64,000 nt of DNA from Aromatoleum bremense (GTDB lineage Bacteria; Pseudomonadota; Gammaproteobacteria; Burkholderiales; Rhodocyclaceae): the NCBI RefSeq assembly GCF_017894365.1, contig NZ_CP059467.1, positions 1,116,001 to 1,180,000 of the forward strand, given 5' to 3'. How positions within the stretch are numbered: position 1 is the first letter of the stretch; the number at the start of each line of letters is the position of its first letter. The notes beneath the pieces were generated by a model. It searched no databases, was not told where the DNA came from, and saw nothing but the letters and a program-made list of their open reading frames with translations. A program made the position numbers and the translations under genes. This document shows, in pieces, positions 52,460 to 62,189 of the stretch.

Positions 52460-53112
52460 GAACGCTCGGCGGGGCCGCTCAGTTCCTGCGTCTTGGCATG
52501 CAGGGAACGGATCAGCCCGTCGATGCCGCCAGCGCGGATTTCCTGCGCGAACGTGCCGCGATAATTCGTCACCAGGCTGACGCCGGCGACGACGACGTCG
52601 AACACTTTCCAGCCGCGATCGGTCTTTTCGAGCACGTAGTCGATGTTGATCGGCTGCGCCCCGGCCTGGCGGACCTCGGTCTGCACACGCACCGTGGTAT
52701 CGGCGGCGCCGAACCGCGCCGGCTTGTATTCGATGACCTGGTTGCGGTACTGCGTCAGGGCATTGGAATAGGTGCGGACCAGCAGCGTGCGGAACACGTC
52801 GACCAGTTCCTTCTGCTGCTCGGGAGTCGCCTGGCGCCAATCCTTGCCGACGGCGAGCATCGTCATGCGGCGGAAGTTGAAGTGCGGCAGCACTTTTTCC
52901 TCGACGAGACTGACGACGCGGCCCGTATCGCCCGCCCGGATCGCGTGGTCGTCGCGAACGATCGCCAGCACGTCGCTGCTCACGTCACGAACCAGCGCGT
53001 CGGGAGCAATCAGCGCAGCCGTGGCTCGGGCACCGGGCGGCGTGACGGGGTCGGCCGCCATACTCGCGCCGATCGACAGGAACAGACACAGAGAAAGGAA
53101 GAGTTTTTTCAT
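52456..53112 (-). CDS. mlaC: periplasmic phospholipid carrier MlaC
   Basis: A 218-residue secreted protein: signal peptide MKKLFLSLCLFLSIGASMAAD, then the Ttg2D/MlaC fold (NFRRMTMLAVGKDWRQATPEQQKELVDVFRTLLVRTY). It shuttles phospholipids between MlaA in the outer membrane and MlaD. Confidence 0.94.
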   Translation of the reverse strand: MKKLFLSLCLFLSIGASMAADPVTPPGARATAALIAPDALVRDVSSDVLAIVRDDHAIRAGDTGRVVSLVEEKVLPHFNFRRMTMLAVGKDWRQATPEQQKELVDVFRTLLVRTYSNALTQYRNQVIEYKPARFGAADTTVRVQTEVRQAGAQPINIDYVLEKTDRGWKVFDVVVAGVSLVTNYRGTFAQEIRAGGIDGLIRSLHAKTQELSGPAERS

Positions 53113-53118
53113 CTTGTA

Positions 53119-53958
53119 TTACCTTGTGGCCGGGCGGTCACCACCGGATCCGGCGCTCGCCTGCTGAAATTCGTCGACATTCGTCGCTGCCGCGACACCC
53201 TTGGCGGGCCCATGCGGCGATGCGGCACCGTCACCCCCGTTGAAATCCTCGTATTCCTGCGGCGGGCTCCCGTCATGGACCCGGTAGCGACGCTGCTGCA
53301 GGTAGAAGTCGCGCGCATAGGAATACTTGTCGAGGGTGCCTTCTTCGAGCGTCTTGTCGATGCCGAGCAGGTTCGCCCGGCCATGCACGAGACGCAGCAC
53401 GGTCAGGCTGTTGCGCGCCGCGACGTCGCTCACGCCCCAGACATTGTCGCCGTACAGGTCGATCGGCAGCACGGCGGCGTCGCGCACCGTGCGCGGACCG
53501 AAGAACGGCACGACGAAATAGGCGCCTTCGCCGACTCCCCAGCGCCCGAGCGTCTGGCCGAAATCCTCGTCGCTCTTGGGCAGTCCGAACTCCGACGCGA
53601 CATCGAAGATGCCGAGGATGCCGAGCGTCGAGTTCAGGCCGAACCGGGCACCGTCGGACAGGCCTTCCCTCAACTTGCCCTGCAGCAGGTTATTGACGCC
53701 GTTCCAGACGTCGCCGACGTTGCCGAAGAAGTTGCCGACGCCGGTGCGTACGGGCGTCGGCATCGTCGCATCGTAGGCCTCGGCGACCGGCCGGATCGCG
53801 GCGCGGTCGACCGTTTCGTTGAAACCGAACATCGCGCGGTTGTAGCGCTCGAGCGGATCGTCCGGATTCGCGACCCGCGTCGTGCAGCCGGCGGCGAGCG
53901 TCAGGCAGAGCGCGATCGCCGCGAGCGTCGTGGGCCGGGGGAAGGGATTGTTATTCAT
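53119..53958 (-). CDS. mlaA: outer-membrane phospholipid lipoprotein MlaA (VacJ)
   Basis: A 279-residue lipoprotein (lipobox LAAGC) with the VacJ signature DPLERYNRAMFGFNETVDR and GVGNFFGNVGDVWNGVNNLLQGK. It removes surface phospholipids from the outer membrane. Inclusion of mlaA inside the mlaFED operon, before mlaC, is a betaproteobacterial arrangement. Confidence 0.95.
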   Translation of the reverse strand: MNNNPFPRPTTLAAIALCLTLAAGCTTRVANPDDPLERYNRAMFGFNETVDRAAIRPVAEAYDATMPTPVRTGVGNFFGNVGDVWNGVNNLLQGKLREGLSDGARFGLNSTLGILGIFDVASEFGLPKSDEDFGQTLGRWGVGEGAYFVVPFFGPRTVRDAAVLPIDLYGDNVWGVSDVAARNSLTVLRLVHGRANLLGIDKTLEEGTLDKYSYARDFYLQQRRYRVHDGSPPQEYEDFNGGDGAASPHGPAKGVAAATNVDEFQQASAGSGGDRPATR

Positions 53959-53983
53959 TTTTGTTCGATGCAATGCGGCAGGG

Positions 53984-54451
53984 TCAGTTCGCCGGAGCCT
54001 CCGCTGCCTTGTTGAACAGGAATTGCCCGATCAGCTTTTCGAGCACCACGGCGGACTGCGTGATCTGCACGGCCTCCCCGCTCTTCAGCATCTCGACGTC
54101 GCCGCCCGGCTCGAGCCCGAGGTATTGCTCGCCGAGCAGCCCGGAAGTCAGGATCGTCGCGATCGTGTCGCGGGGGAATTGAAACCGGGTATCGACCACG
54201 AAAGTCACTTCGGCGCGATAGCTGCCGGTATCGAAGCCGATGTTCGTCACGCGCCCGACGACGACCCCCGCGCTCTTCACCGGCGCCCTGACTTTCAGGC
54301 CGCCGATGTTGTCGAACTGCGCCTTGAGGACGTAGGACTCGCTGAAATTGGCGCTCGCGAGATTGCCGACCTTCAACGAAAGGAACAGCAACGCAGCCAT
54401 GCCGATGACGACGAAGAAACCGACCCACAGGTCGAGCGTTGTACGGCTCAT
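53984..54451 (-). CDS. mlaD: MCE-domain phospholipid-binding protein MlaD
   Basis: A 155-residue protein with an N-terminal membrane helix ([21 protein letters not shown]) and one MCE domain ([29 protein letters not shown]). It forms a hexameric periplasmic ring on MlaFE. ATGA overlap with mlaE. Confidence 0.95.
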   Translation of the reverse strand: MSRTTLDLWVGFFVVIGMAALLFLSLKVGNLASANFSESYVLKAQFDNIGGLKVRAPVKSAGVVVGRVTNIGFDTGSYRAEVTFVVDTRFQFPRDTIATILTSGLLGEQYLGLEPGGDVEMLKSGEAVQITQSAVVLEKLIGQFLFNKAAEAPAN

Positions 54452-55242
54452 GACTGGCCTCTGAACATGAAGGAAGTAAGCACGAAGTCGAGCGCCAGGA
54501 TCGCCAGCGCGGAACTGACGACGGTGCGGGTGATCGCACGCGAGACACCTTCGGCGGTGGGCGTGCAGTCGTAGCCTTCGAACACCGCGATCAGCGACAC
54601 CGCGGCACCGAAAACCACGCTCTTGATCACGCCGTTGACGACATCGAAGCGAAAATCGACGGCCGCCTGCATCTGCGACCAGAAAGCGCCTTCATCGACG
54701 CCGATCAGCACGACGCCGATCAGCCAGCCGCCGAACACGCCCATCGCGGAAAAAAGCGCGGCGAGCAGCGGCATCGAGATCACGCCGCCCCAGAAGCGCG
54801 GCGCGACGACGCGGGCGATCGGATTGACCGCCATCATGTCCATCGCCTTGAGTTGCTCGGTCGCTTTCATCAGGCCGATCTCGGCCGTCACGGCCGAACC
54901 GGCGCGACTCGCAAACAACAGCGCGGCGACGACCGGCCCCAGTTCGCGCGTCAGCGACAGGGCCACGAGCACGCCGAGCGCATCGCCGGAGCCGAAACGC
55001 TGCAGCGTCTCGTAGCCCTGCAGTCCGAGCACCATGCCGACGAAAAGCCCAGACACGATGATGATCAGCAGCGACAGCACGCCGCTGAAATAGACCTCGC
55101 GGATCGTCAGGTGCACGCGTAGCAGCGACTGCCCGGAATACAGCAGCAGCAAGCCGAAGAAGCGCGCCGCGAAACCGAGCCGCCACACTCCGTCGGTGAC
55201 GGCGCCGCCGAGCCGGCGCACGAGACCCGCCAGGCCGTTCAT
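54448..55242 (-). CDS. mlaE: phospholipid ABC transporter permease MlaE
   Basis: A 264-residue MlaE/permease with family motifs [41 protein letters not shown] and [18 protein letters not shown]. The start at 55242 overlaps mlaF by four bases. Confidence 0.96.
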   Translation of the reverse strand: MNGLAGLVRRLGGAVTDGVWRLGFAARFFGLLLLYSGQSLLRVHLTIREVYFSGVLSLLIIIVSGLFVGMVLGLQGYETLQRFGSGDALGVLVALSLTRELGPVVAALLFASRAGSAVTAEIGLMKATEQLKAMDMMAVNPIARVVAPRFWGGVISMPLLAALFSAMGVFGGWLIGVVLIGVDEGAFWSQMQAAVDFRFDVVNGVIKSVVFGAAVSLIAVFEGYDCTPTAEGVSRAITRTVVSSALAILALDFVLTSFMFRGQS

Positions 55243-56117
55243 GCCGCACCCCGCCCCAGCAGGCTGTGCGCAAGAGGCTCGGCCGGATAATGGAACGGCA
55301 CCGGGCCATCGGCCTCGGCATGGATGAACTGCTGCACGAAAGGGTCGGTCGACGCGCGGATCTCGTCGGGCGTGCCATGCGCGACGATGCGTCCTTCCGA
55401 GATGAAATAGACGTAATCGACGATCTGCAGCGATTCGAGGATATCGTGGGTGACCATGATCGTGCTTGCCCCGAGCGCATCGTTGAGCCGGCGGATCAGC
55501 TGCCCGATGACCCCCAGCGAGATCGGATCGAGACCGGCGAACGGCTCGTCGTACATGATCAGCATCGGGTCGAGCGCAATCGCGCGCGCAAGCGCGACAC
55601 GGCGTGCCATGCCGCCCGAGAGCTCCGCGGGCTTCAGCGTCGCCGCACCCCGCAAGCCGACGGCATTGAGCTTCATCAGCACGAGGTCGCGAATCAGTTC
55701 GGGCGGCAGGTCGGTATGTTCGCGCAGCGGGAACGCGACGTTGTCGAACACCGACAGGTCGGTGAATAGCGCGCCGAACTGGAACAGCATCCCCATGCGC
55801 CGGCGCAGCGCATAGAGCTCGCGGGTCGACAAGCGCGCCAGATTCTGGCCCGCGACGTTCACGATCCCGCCGCTGGCCCGCAACTGCCCGCCGATCAGGC
55901 GCAGCAAAGTCGTCTTGCCACAGCCGCTGCCGCCCATGATCGCCACCACCTTCCCGCGCGGGATATCGAGATCGATGCCGCGCAGGATGACCCGCTCGCC
56001 GTATGCGAAGCGAACGTCCTGCAACTGCACGAGGGTGGCGGAGGATTCGGATGACAAGCGAGGCAGCCAAAAAAATCTTGTGGAAACACAGACTAACGCA
56101 TCAGGGACGAGCGGCAC
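55239..56117 (-). CDS. mlaF: phospholipid ABC transporter ATPase MlaF
   Basis: ATPase of the Mla system with Walker [14 protein letters not shown], signature [15 protein letters not shown] and Walker [13 protein letters not shown]. The family core begins at [15 protein letters not shown]. The start is uncertain: GTG 56117 gives 292 residues with an odd N-terminus, while TTG 56057 would give 272, closer to the usual length; no in-frame ATG lies between. First gene of the mla operon. Confidence 0.92.
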   Translation of the reverse strand: MPLVPDALVCVSTRFFWLPRLSSESSATLVQLQDVRFAYGERVILRGIDLDIPRGKVVAIMGGSGCGKTTLLRLIGGQLRASGGIVNVAGQNLARLSTRELYALRRRMGMLFQFGALFTDLSVFDNVAFPLREHTDLPPELIRDLVLMKLNAVGLRGAATLKPAELSGGMARRVALARAIALDPMLIMYDEPFAGLDPISLGVIGQLIRRLNDALGASTIMVTHDILESLQIVDYVYFISEGRIVAHGTPDEIRASTDPFVQQFIHAEADGPVPFHYPAEPLAHSLLGRGAA

Positions 56118-56214
56118 TTCACCAAGATCAAGTGCTTCAGCGCATCACCCCGTGCATCGTCAAACGGCGGAGTTTAGCAGAGCACGGACGGCCGCAGGGG
56201 CACCCGAGAGGCGC

Positions 56215-58185
56215 TCAGACCCCTCCGAGCAGGCGGCGCTCGGCCTGTTCGAGATTGGCCTGAATGCCGATCAGGACGACGACATCGCCTTCCTCCAGCT
56301 GCGTTTCCGGCCCCGGCGACAGCCCCCGGATGTTCCGCCGGCGCACCGCCGACACGCCCACGCCGAGCTCGCCGAGCCCGATCGCACCGATCGTCATGCC
56401 GACTGCGCGGGCGCCGCCCGGCAGCGTCACCGAGCGCAGGCGCGCCTCGTTCGCGTCCGGCCCGTCCGCCGCGTCGCTGGTGCCGTGGAAGAAGCCGCGC
56501 ATCAACGCGTAGCGCTGGTTGCGGATGTCGCGGATGCGCCGCACGATGCGGTTGAGCGGCACGCCGATCAGCGCCAGCGCATGCGAGGCGAGGATGATGC
56601 TGCCTTCGAAAGCCTCCGGCACCACTTCGGTGGCACCTCCTTGCGACAGTCGCGCCATGTCCTTCTCGTCGCTGGCGCGCACAACAATCGGCAGATCCGG
56701 CCGCAGCAGGTGGGCGCGATGCATGACCCGCAGCGCAGCTTCGACTTCGCCGAACGAAATCACCAGCGCACTCGCCCGCATGATGCCCGCGGCCATCAGC
56801 GTTTCGTGACGCGCCGCATCGCCATACACGACGGTATCGCCGGCCGCACCCGCCTCGCGCACGCGCTCCGGATCGAGATCGAGCGCCACGTAGCTGACGT
56901 TTTCCTGCTCCATGAAACGCGCCATGTACTGCCCGCTGCGCCCGTAGCCGCAGACGATGATGTGTTTGCTGGTGTTCATCGTCTGGGCAGCGACGCGCGT
57001 CAGCTCCATCGAGCGCAGCAGCCATTCGGAGGCGACGAAACGCAGCACCAGCCTGTCGCTCAGCTGCACGATCAGCGGCGCAACGAGCATCGACAGCACC
57101 AGCGCGGCAACCGTGATCTGCAGCAGTGCCTCCGGCATCAGGCTGACATCGTCGATATGCGAGATCAGCACGAAGCCGAACTCGCCGCCGGCGCACAGCC
57201 ACAGCGCCGTGCGCAGCGCGGTGCCGCTCGACGAACCGAAGGCTCGCGATGCCGCGAAGACGATCGCCCCCTTGAATACCAGCAGCGCCACCAGCAGTCC
57301 CAGCACCGCCACCAGGTTCGCCACGATCAGCCTGACGTCGAGGAACATCCCGACGGTGACGAAAAACAGGCCGAGCAGCACGTCGCGAAACGGCTTGATG
57401 TCCTCCTCGACCTGGTAGCGGTACTCGGTTTCGGAAATCAGCATGCCCGCCAGGAACGCCCCCAGTGCCAGCGACAATCCCACCGCGGCGGAAAGCCACG
57501 CCAGCCCGAGCGTGATCAGCAGCACGTTGAGCATGAAGAGTTCGCCCGAGCGCCGCTGCGCGACGACGGTAAACCACCAACGCATCACGCGCTGGCCGAC
57601 GACGAGCACCAGCGCGAGCAGCACTGCGGCCTTGAGCGCCGCGATGCCGAGCGTCCCGGCGAGTTCCCCGGCCGGCTGCGACAGCGCGGGGATGAGGATC
57701 AGCAGTGGCACGACGGCAATATCCTGGAACAACAGCACACCGATCGTTTCCCTGCCGTGCGGCCGGTCGAGTTCGAGGCGGTCGGACAGCAGCTTCGAGA
57801 GGATTGCCGTCGAGGACATCGCGAGCGTCGCGCCGAGCGCGAAGCTCGCCCTCCACCCGAGCCCGAAGATCGCCCCGGCCAGCATCGTAAACAGCAACGA
57901 TCCGAGCACCTGCGCCGCGCCGAGCCCGAACACGATGCGTTTCATCGCGAACAGCCGCGGCAGCGAGAACTCGAGTCCGATCGAGAACATCAGGAACACC
58001 ACCCCGAACTCGGCCAGATGGCTCGCGCCGTCCGAGGCTTCGACCAGGTCGAGCGCATGCGGACCGACTCCCGCGCCGACGAGCAGGTATCCGAGCACCG
58101 GAGGCAAGCTCAGGCTGCGAAAAACCGCGACCACGACGACGCAGGCCGCCAGGAGCAACAGGACCAGCTCGAGCGTGTTGTGCAT
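56215..58185 (-). CDS. Kef-type cation:proton antiporter (CPA2) with RCK domains
   Basis: A 656-residue membrane protein. Residues ~1-380 form the Na+/H+ exchanger-like transmembrane domain (LGYLLVGAGVGPHAL, FSIGLEFSLPRL, LSLALGAFLAGMLISETEYRYQVE). A TrkA-N/RCK NAD-binding domain follows (HIIVCGYGRSGQYMARFM near residue 410) and a TrkA-C domain at the end. It resembles KefB/YbaL potassium efflux systems. Substrate ion and ligand are inferred from the family. Confidence 0.9.
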   Translation of the reverse strand: MHNTLELVLLLLAACVVVVAVFRSLSLPPVLGYLLVGAGVGPHALDLVEASDGASHLAEFGVVFLMFSIGLEFSLPRLFAMKRIVFGLGAAQVLGSLLFTMLAGAIFGLGWRASFALGATLAMSSTAILSKLLSDRLELDRPHGRETIGVLLFQDIAVVPLLILIPALSQPAGELAGTLGIAALKAAVLLALVLVVGQRVMRWWFTVVAQRRSGELFMLNVLLITLGLAWLSAAVGLSLALGAFLAGMLISETEYRYQVEEDIKPFRDVLLGLFFVTVGMFLDVRLIVANLVAVLGLLVALLVFKGAIVFAASRAFGSSSGTALRTALWLCAGGEFGFVLISHIDDVSLMPEALLQITVAALVLSMLVAPLIVQLSDRLVLRFVASEWLLRSMELTRVAAQTMNTSKHIIVCGYGRSGQYMARFMEQENVSYVALDLDPERVREAGAAGDTVVYGDAARHETLMAAGIMRASALVISFGEVEAALRVMHRAHLLRPDLPIVVRASDEKDMARLSQGGATEVVPEAFEGSIILASHALALIGVPLNRIVRRIRDIRNQRYALMRGFFHGTSDAADGPDANEARLRSVTLPGGARAVGMTIGAIGLGELGVGVSAVRRRNIRGLSPGPETQLEEGDVVVLIGIQANLEQAERRLLGGV

Positions 58186-58334
58186 GAATGAGGGTGATGG
58201 GTGGAATGTGCACGATGCGGGGCCGCTCGGCCCGTCTGCTATACTTCGCAGCTTCGATTTGCGCCGCCGGGCCTGCTGTTCGCCGCCGGTTTTCCGGCCG
58301 TCTCGTGCGTCAGAGTGTAACCGCTTCGAACCCT

Positions 58335-59330
58335 ATGAACCCAGTCCCGCCCGCTCTCTCCCATGAAGCCCGCTGCGTCGTGCTCGCCCGCCGGGTGCTG
58401 CACATCGAAGCCGCCGCCGTCGCGGCGCTCGCCGAACGTCTCGACGCAGATTTCGAGCGCGCCGTGCAGCTGATCCTGCAGCGCCACGGCCGCGTCATCG
58501 TCACGGGCATCGGGAAATCCGGCCACATCGCGCGCAAGCTCGCCGCGACGCTCGCGAGCACCGGCACGCCGGCCTATTTCGTGCATGCGGCGGAAGCGGC
58601 GCACGGCGACCTCGGCATGATCACCGCCGAAGACGTCGTCATCGCGCTGTCGAACTCCGGCGCCAGCGAGGAGCTGCTGACGATCGTGCCGCTCGTCAAA
58701 CGCCAGGGGGCGAAGCTGATCTCGATGACCGGCAAGCCGGATTCGCCGCTCGCGCGCGAGGCCGATGTCCATCTCGACGCCGCGGTCAGCGAGGAAGCCT
58801 GTCCGCTGAACCTCGCCCCGACCGCCAGCACCACCGCGGCGCTCGCGCTCGGCGACGCGCTGGCGGTTGCGCTGCTCGATGCGCGCGGCTTCGGCGCGGA
58901 CGATTTTGCCCGCTCGCATCCGGGCGGCAGCCTCGGCAGGCGCCTGCTCACGCATGTCAGCGACGTGATGCGCGGCGCGGACCGCGTTCCGCAGGTCCCG
59001 GAAACCGTCCCGATGACCTCGGCCCTGCTCGAAATGACGCGCGGCGGCATGGGCATGACGGCAGTCGTCGACGCCCGCGGGGCGCCGATCGGCATCTTCA
59101 CCGACGGCGACCTGCGCCGGGCGCTCGAGCGCGGCTGCGACGCACGCACCGCGACGCTTGCCGAAGTCATGACACGCGCGCCGCGCAGCATCGGCCCGGA
59201 CGCGCTCGCCGTCGAGGCGGCCGAAATCATGGAACGGCTGCGCATCAGCCAGCTGCTCGTCGTCGGCGCCGACGGCACGCTCGCGGGCGCGCTGACCACC
59301 CACGACCTGATGCTCGCGAAGGTGATCTGA
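58335..59330 (+). CDS. kdsD: D-arabinose 5-phosphate isomerase
   Basis: Makes arabinose 5-phosphate for Kdo synthesis. The 331-residue protein has an N-terminal SIS domain (GIGKSGHIARKLAATLASTG, ALSNSGASEELL) and two CBS domains (VSDVMRGADRVPQV, LAEVMTRAPRSI). Start MNPVPPALSHEA at 58335; TATACT at 58240-58245 is a possible -10. It overlaps kdsC (TGATG). Confidence 0.95.
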   Translation: MNPVPPALSHEARCVVLARRVLHIEAAAVAALAERLDADFERAVQLILQRHGRVIVTGIGKSGHIARKLAATLASTGTPAYFVHAAEAAHGDLGMITAEDVVIALSNSGASEELLTIVPLVKRQGAKLISMTGKPDSPLAREADVHLDAAVSEEACPLNLAPTASTTAALALGDALAVALLDARGFGADDFARSHPGGSLGRRLLTHVSDVMRGADRVPQVPETVPMTSALLEMTRGGMGMTAVVDARGAPIGIFTDGDLRRALERGCDARTATLAEVMTRAPRSIGPDALAVEAAEIMERLRISQLLVVGADGTLAGALTTHDLMLAKVI

Positions 59331-59851
59331 TGCCGGCCTGCGAAAATGCCTCGCGCATCCGCCTGATGGGCTTCGACGTCGACGGCGTGATGACGGACGG
59401 GAGCCTGTATTTCACGCCCAACGGCGAAGAGCTGAAAGTCTTCTCCAGCCTCGACGGCCACGGGCTGAAGATGCTGCAGAGCGCCGGCATCGAAGTTGCG
59501 ATCATCAGCGGGCGCAGCTCGCGCGCGCTCGAGCTGCGGGCGGCGAACCTCGGCATTCGCGAGTTGCACATGGGCGTCGAGGACAAGCGCGCCTGCCTCG
59601 ACGCGCTGCTCGCGCGCCGGAACATCCCCGCCAGCGAAGCCGGCTACATGGGCGACGATGTCGTCGACCTGCCGATCCTGCGTGCGTGCGGATTTTCGGC
59701 CACCCCGTCCGACGGCCACGAATTCGTCCGACGGCATGTCGGCTACGTCGCGAGCAAACCCGGCGGGCGCGGCGCGGTGCGCGAAGTGTGTGACTACCTG
59801 CTGGCCGCACAGGGCAGGCTCGAAGCGATGCTTTCGGCCTATCTCGCCTAA
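59330..59851 (+). CDS. kdsC: 3-deoxy-D-manno-octulosonate 8-phosphate phosphatase
   Basis: HAD-superfamily phosphatase of 173 residues releasing Kdo. Motif I is GFDVDGVMTDG (nucleophile Asp and acid Asp), motif II IISGRSS, motif III GDDVVDLPIL. Overlaps the kdsD stop by one base. Confidence 0.96.
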   Translation: MPACENASRIRLMGFDVDGVMTDGSLYFTPNGEELKVFSSLDGHGLKMLQSAGIEVAIISGRSSRALELRAANLGIRELHMGVEDKRACLDALLARRNIPASEAGYMGDDVVDLPILRACGFSATPSDGHEFVRRHVGYVASKPGGRGAVREVCDYLLAAQGRLEAMLSAYLA

Positions 59852-59859
59852 GGCCGGCG

Positions 59860-60441
59860 ATGCGCCCGTCGATCCTGCAACTCTATCCGGTCGTCGCGCT
59901 CGTCGTGCTGGCCGGTGCGACCCTGTGGCTCGAGCGGGTCACCCGCGGCGAGGACGGCGCGGTCCGCACCGAACAGCGACGCGACCCGGACTTCATCGCC
60001 GAGCAGACGCGGCTGGTCAGTTTCGGCGCCGACGGGCAGCAACGCTACGAACTGCTCGCCGACCGGATCACGAACTACCCTCTGTCGGGCATCACCGAAC
60101 TCGATCATCCACGGCTGCGCTACGATTCCGAAGGCCGCGAACTGCGCATCACGGCAAAGTCCGGCGAGATTCACGAAGGCGGCAGCGAAGTGCTCCTGAG
60201 CGGCGACGTGCGCGTACACCGCGCGGCAACCGTCGGCAGCCCGGCGATGAGTTTCGCTTCCGAGACCCTGAAAGTCTGGCCCGACGACGAGCGCGCCGAA
60301 ACCAGCGACCCCGTCATCCTCACGCAAGGCAAGACGACCGCGCACGCCGGCGGGCTCAGGTCGGACAACATCTTCGGCACCCTCGACCTGCTCGGCGGGG
60401 TCACCGTTCTCATGCCACGCACATCGCGGACCCCACCATGA
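59860..60441 (+). CDS. lptC: LPS export protein LptC
   Basis: A 193-residue bitopic protein with an N-terminal membrane helix (LYPVVALVVLAGATLWLERV) and a periplasmic LptC/OstA-like domain (RYELLADRITNYPLSGITELDHPRLRY). It passes LPS from LptFG to LptA. Overlaps lptA by four bases. Confidence 0.93.
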   Translation: MRPSILQLYPVVALVVLAGATLWLERVTRGEDGAVRTEQRRDPDFIAEQTRLVSFGADGQQRYELLADRITNYPLSGITELDHPRLRYDSEGRELRITAKSGEIHEGGSEVLLSGDVRVHRAATVGSPAMSFASETLKVWPDDERAETSDPVILTQGKTTAHAGGLRSDNIFGTLDLLGGVTVLMPRTSRTPP

Positions 60442-61010
60442 AGCACGTCCCTGCACTCGCCTTCCTCGCGCTCGGGCTCGTTGCCGCACTGCGGCCGCTG
60501 CCGGCGCTGGCGGAACTTGCCGACCGCGAAAAGCCGGTCAACATCGAGGCGAACCACCTGACGGTCGATGACCGCAACAAGGTGCACGTCTTCGAAGGCA
60601 ACGTCGTCCTCACGCAGGGTTCCCTCGTCATCAAGGGCGATCGGCTCGTCGTGACGCAGGGCCCGGACGGTTTCCAGACCGGTGTGGCCACCGGCAGCGA
60701 CAAACGGCCCGCGACGTTTCGCCAGAAACGCGAAGGCAGCAACGAGTTCGTCGAAGGCGAGGCCGAACGGATCGAATACGACAGCCGGGCGGAGCGGGCG
60801 CGCCTTTTCAATCAGGCGCGTGTCGAATCCGGCGGCGACGAAGTGCGCGGGCATTACATCGAATACGATGCCCTGAGCGAGAAATACTTCGTCACGAACC
60901 AGCCGGGCACCAGTTCGGCAACGGCCGGCGACTCACGCGTGCGGGCCGTCATCCAGCCGAAAGGCTCGGCCGCGGAGCCGGGCAACGAAGCGCCGCAAAA
61001 ACCCCAATAA
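60438..61010 (+). CDS. lptA: LPS periplasmic bridge protein LptA
   Basis: A 190-residue secreted protein: signal peptide ending LPALA, then the OstA/LptA beta-jellyroll (PVNIEANHLTVDDRNKVHVFEGNVVLTQGSLVIKGDRLVV). It forms the bridge carrying LPS to the outer membrane. Unusually, lptB does not follow; a short ccccaataaca repeat lies at its 3' end. Confidence 0.94.
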   Translation: MKHVPALAFLALGLVAALRPLPALAELADREKPVNIEANHLTVDDRNKVHVFEGNVVLTQGSLVIKGDRLVVTQGPDGFQTGVATGSDKRPATFRQKREGSNEFVEGEAERIEYDSRAERARLFNQARVESGGDEVRGHYIEYDALSEKYFVTNQPGTSSATAGDSRVRAVIQPKGSAAEPGNEAPQKPQ

Positions 61011-61060
61011 CACCCCAATAACACCCCCAGCAAAGCCTCAATCACCAGGAGATGAGACGC

Positions 61061-61837
61061 ATGAGTTTCCAGAACATCCTCGTTGAAACGCGTGGCCGGG
61101 TCGGCCTGATCACCCTTAATCGCCCGAAGGCGATGAACGCGCTCAACGACCAGGTCGTCGATGAAATGTGGGAGGCGCTCGACCACTTCGAGGCCGACGA
61201 GGGAATCGGCGCCATTGTCATCACCGGCAGCGAGAAAGCCTTCGCCGCGGGCGCCGATATCGGCGCGATGGCCAACTTTTCGCACATGGACGCCTACAAG
61301 GGCGACTACATCACGCGTAACTGGGAACGCGTCAAGACCTGCCGCAAACCGGTCATCGCAGCGGTCGCCGGCTTCGCGCTCGGCGGCGGCTGCGAACTGG
61401 CGATGATGTGCGACATGATCATCGCCGCCGACAACGCGAAGTTCGGCCAGCCCGAAATCAAGCTCGGCATCCTGCCCGGCTCGGGCGGCACGCAGCGCCT
61501 GCCGCGCGCGATCGGCAAGGCGAAAACGATGGACATGTGCCTCACCGCGCGGCTGATGGGGGCCGAGGAAGCGGAACGTTCGGGACTCGTCGCCCGCGTC
61601 GTGCCGACCGACAAACTACTCGATGAAGCGCTCGCGGTCGCCACCGAGATCGCCAACTTCTCGCTGCCGGTCGTGATGATGATCAAGGAATCGGTCAATC
61701 GCGCCTTCGAAGGCAGCCTCAATGAAGGCCTGCTGTTCGAGCGCCGCGTTTTCCACGCTGCGTTCGGCCTCGACGATCAGAAGGAAGGGATGGCAGCCTT
61801 CGTCGAGAAGCGCAAGCCCGACTTCAAGCACCGCTGA
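61061..61837 (+). CDS. enoyl-CoA hydratase (crotonase family)
   Basis: A 258-residue short-chain enoyl-CoA hydratase. Oxyanion-hole segments [11 protein letters not shown] and [15 protein letters not shown] and catalytic glutamates in [23 protein letters not shown] are intact. AGGAG sits 9 bp before the ATG at 61061. Role could be fatty-acid or aromatic-compound beta-oxidation; co-location with a phasin suggests a link to acyl-CoA/PHA metabolism, which is inference. Confidence 0.92.
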   Translation: MSFQNILVETRGRVGLITLNRPKAMNALNDQVVDEMWEALDHFEADEGIGAIVITGSEKAFAAGADIGAMANFSHMDAYKGDYITRNWERVKTCRKPVIAAVAGFALGGGCELAMMCDMIIAADNAKFGQPEIKLGILPGSGGTQRLPRAIGKAKTMDMCLTARLMGAEEAERSGLVARVVPTDKLLDEALAVATEIANFSLPVVMMIKESVNRAFEGSLNEGLLFERRVFHAAFGLDDQKEGMAAFVEKRKPDFKHR

Positions 61838-61904
61838 CCTTGCCGCACCGCCGCATCCCGTCGGCGGTGCACCATACCCTCATCATTCTCAAGTCACTTT
61901 TGCC

Positions 61905-61928
61905 GTGATGTTGCAATTGCAACATCAC
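61905..61928. promoter_or_regulatory. 24-bp perfect palindrome upstream of the phasin gene
   Basis: A perfect inverted repeat centred on TTGCAATTGCAA, with arms ending GTGATG/CATCAC. It contains TGC-N4-GCA, the kind of half-sites reported for PhaR repressors of phasin genes. The surrounding 350-bp gap is AT-rich and has no gene. Confidence 0.55.
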
Positions 61929-62055
61929 TGTAATTTCCGTACCTGCTTTCCGCTCTAAAACTCATCGCATACATTCTGAAACATTATTAAAAAACCGCAC
62001 CTTGCAGCCATTTTTCGGCCTTGTCCTGACAGCCCTGAAAAATATTCCGTAAGTA

Positions 62056-62070
62056 TTGTGCAGCGCACAA
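62056..62070. promoter_or_regulatory. inverted repeat next to the phasin -35 box
   Basis: TTGTGC-AGC-GCACAA, containing TGC-N3-GCA, ends 9 bp before the -35 hexamer. It may be a second PhaR-type operator. Confidence 0.5.
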
Positions 62071-62079
62071 AAAAAACGC

Positions 62080-62107
62080 TTGACAAGGGGCTCGCCATCC
62101 CTATAAT
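62080..62107 (+). promoter_or_regulatory. sigma-70 promoter of the phasin gene
   Basis: Perfect hexamers TTGACA (62080-62085) and TATAAT (62102-62107), spacing 16. The transcript would have a ~77-nt leader before the ATG. Confidence 0.85.
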
Positions 62108-62189
62108 CCAAACCATGTTGCGACGCACCAAGCGGACCGAAAGAGTTGCGGAGCAGATCATTGAAACACTACCCTCAGGAGATGAAAAA

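Noticed and set aside
61000..61026. Short direct repeats at the lptA end
   Set aside because: Only two to three imperfect copies of about 11 bp; too few for a repeat family or CRISPR. No CRISPR array was seen anywhere in the window.
62058..62189. N-terminal extension of the phasin frame
   Set aside because: It runs through the consensus promoter; the ATG at 62190 has the ribosome site and the family N-terminus.
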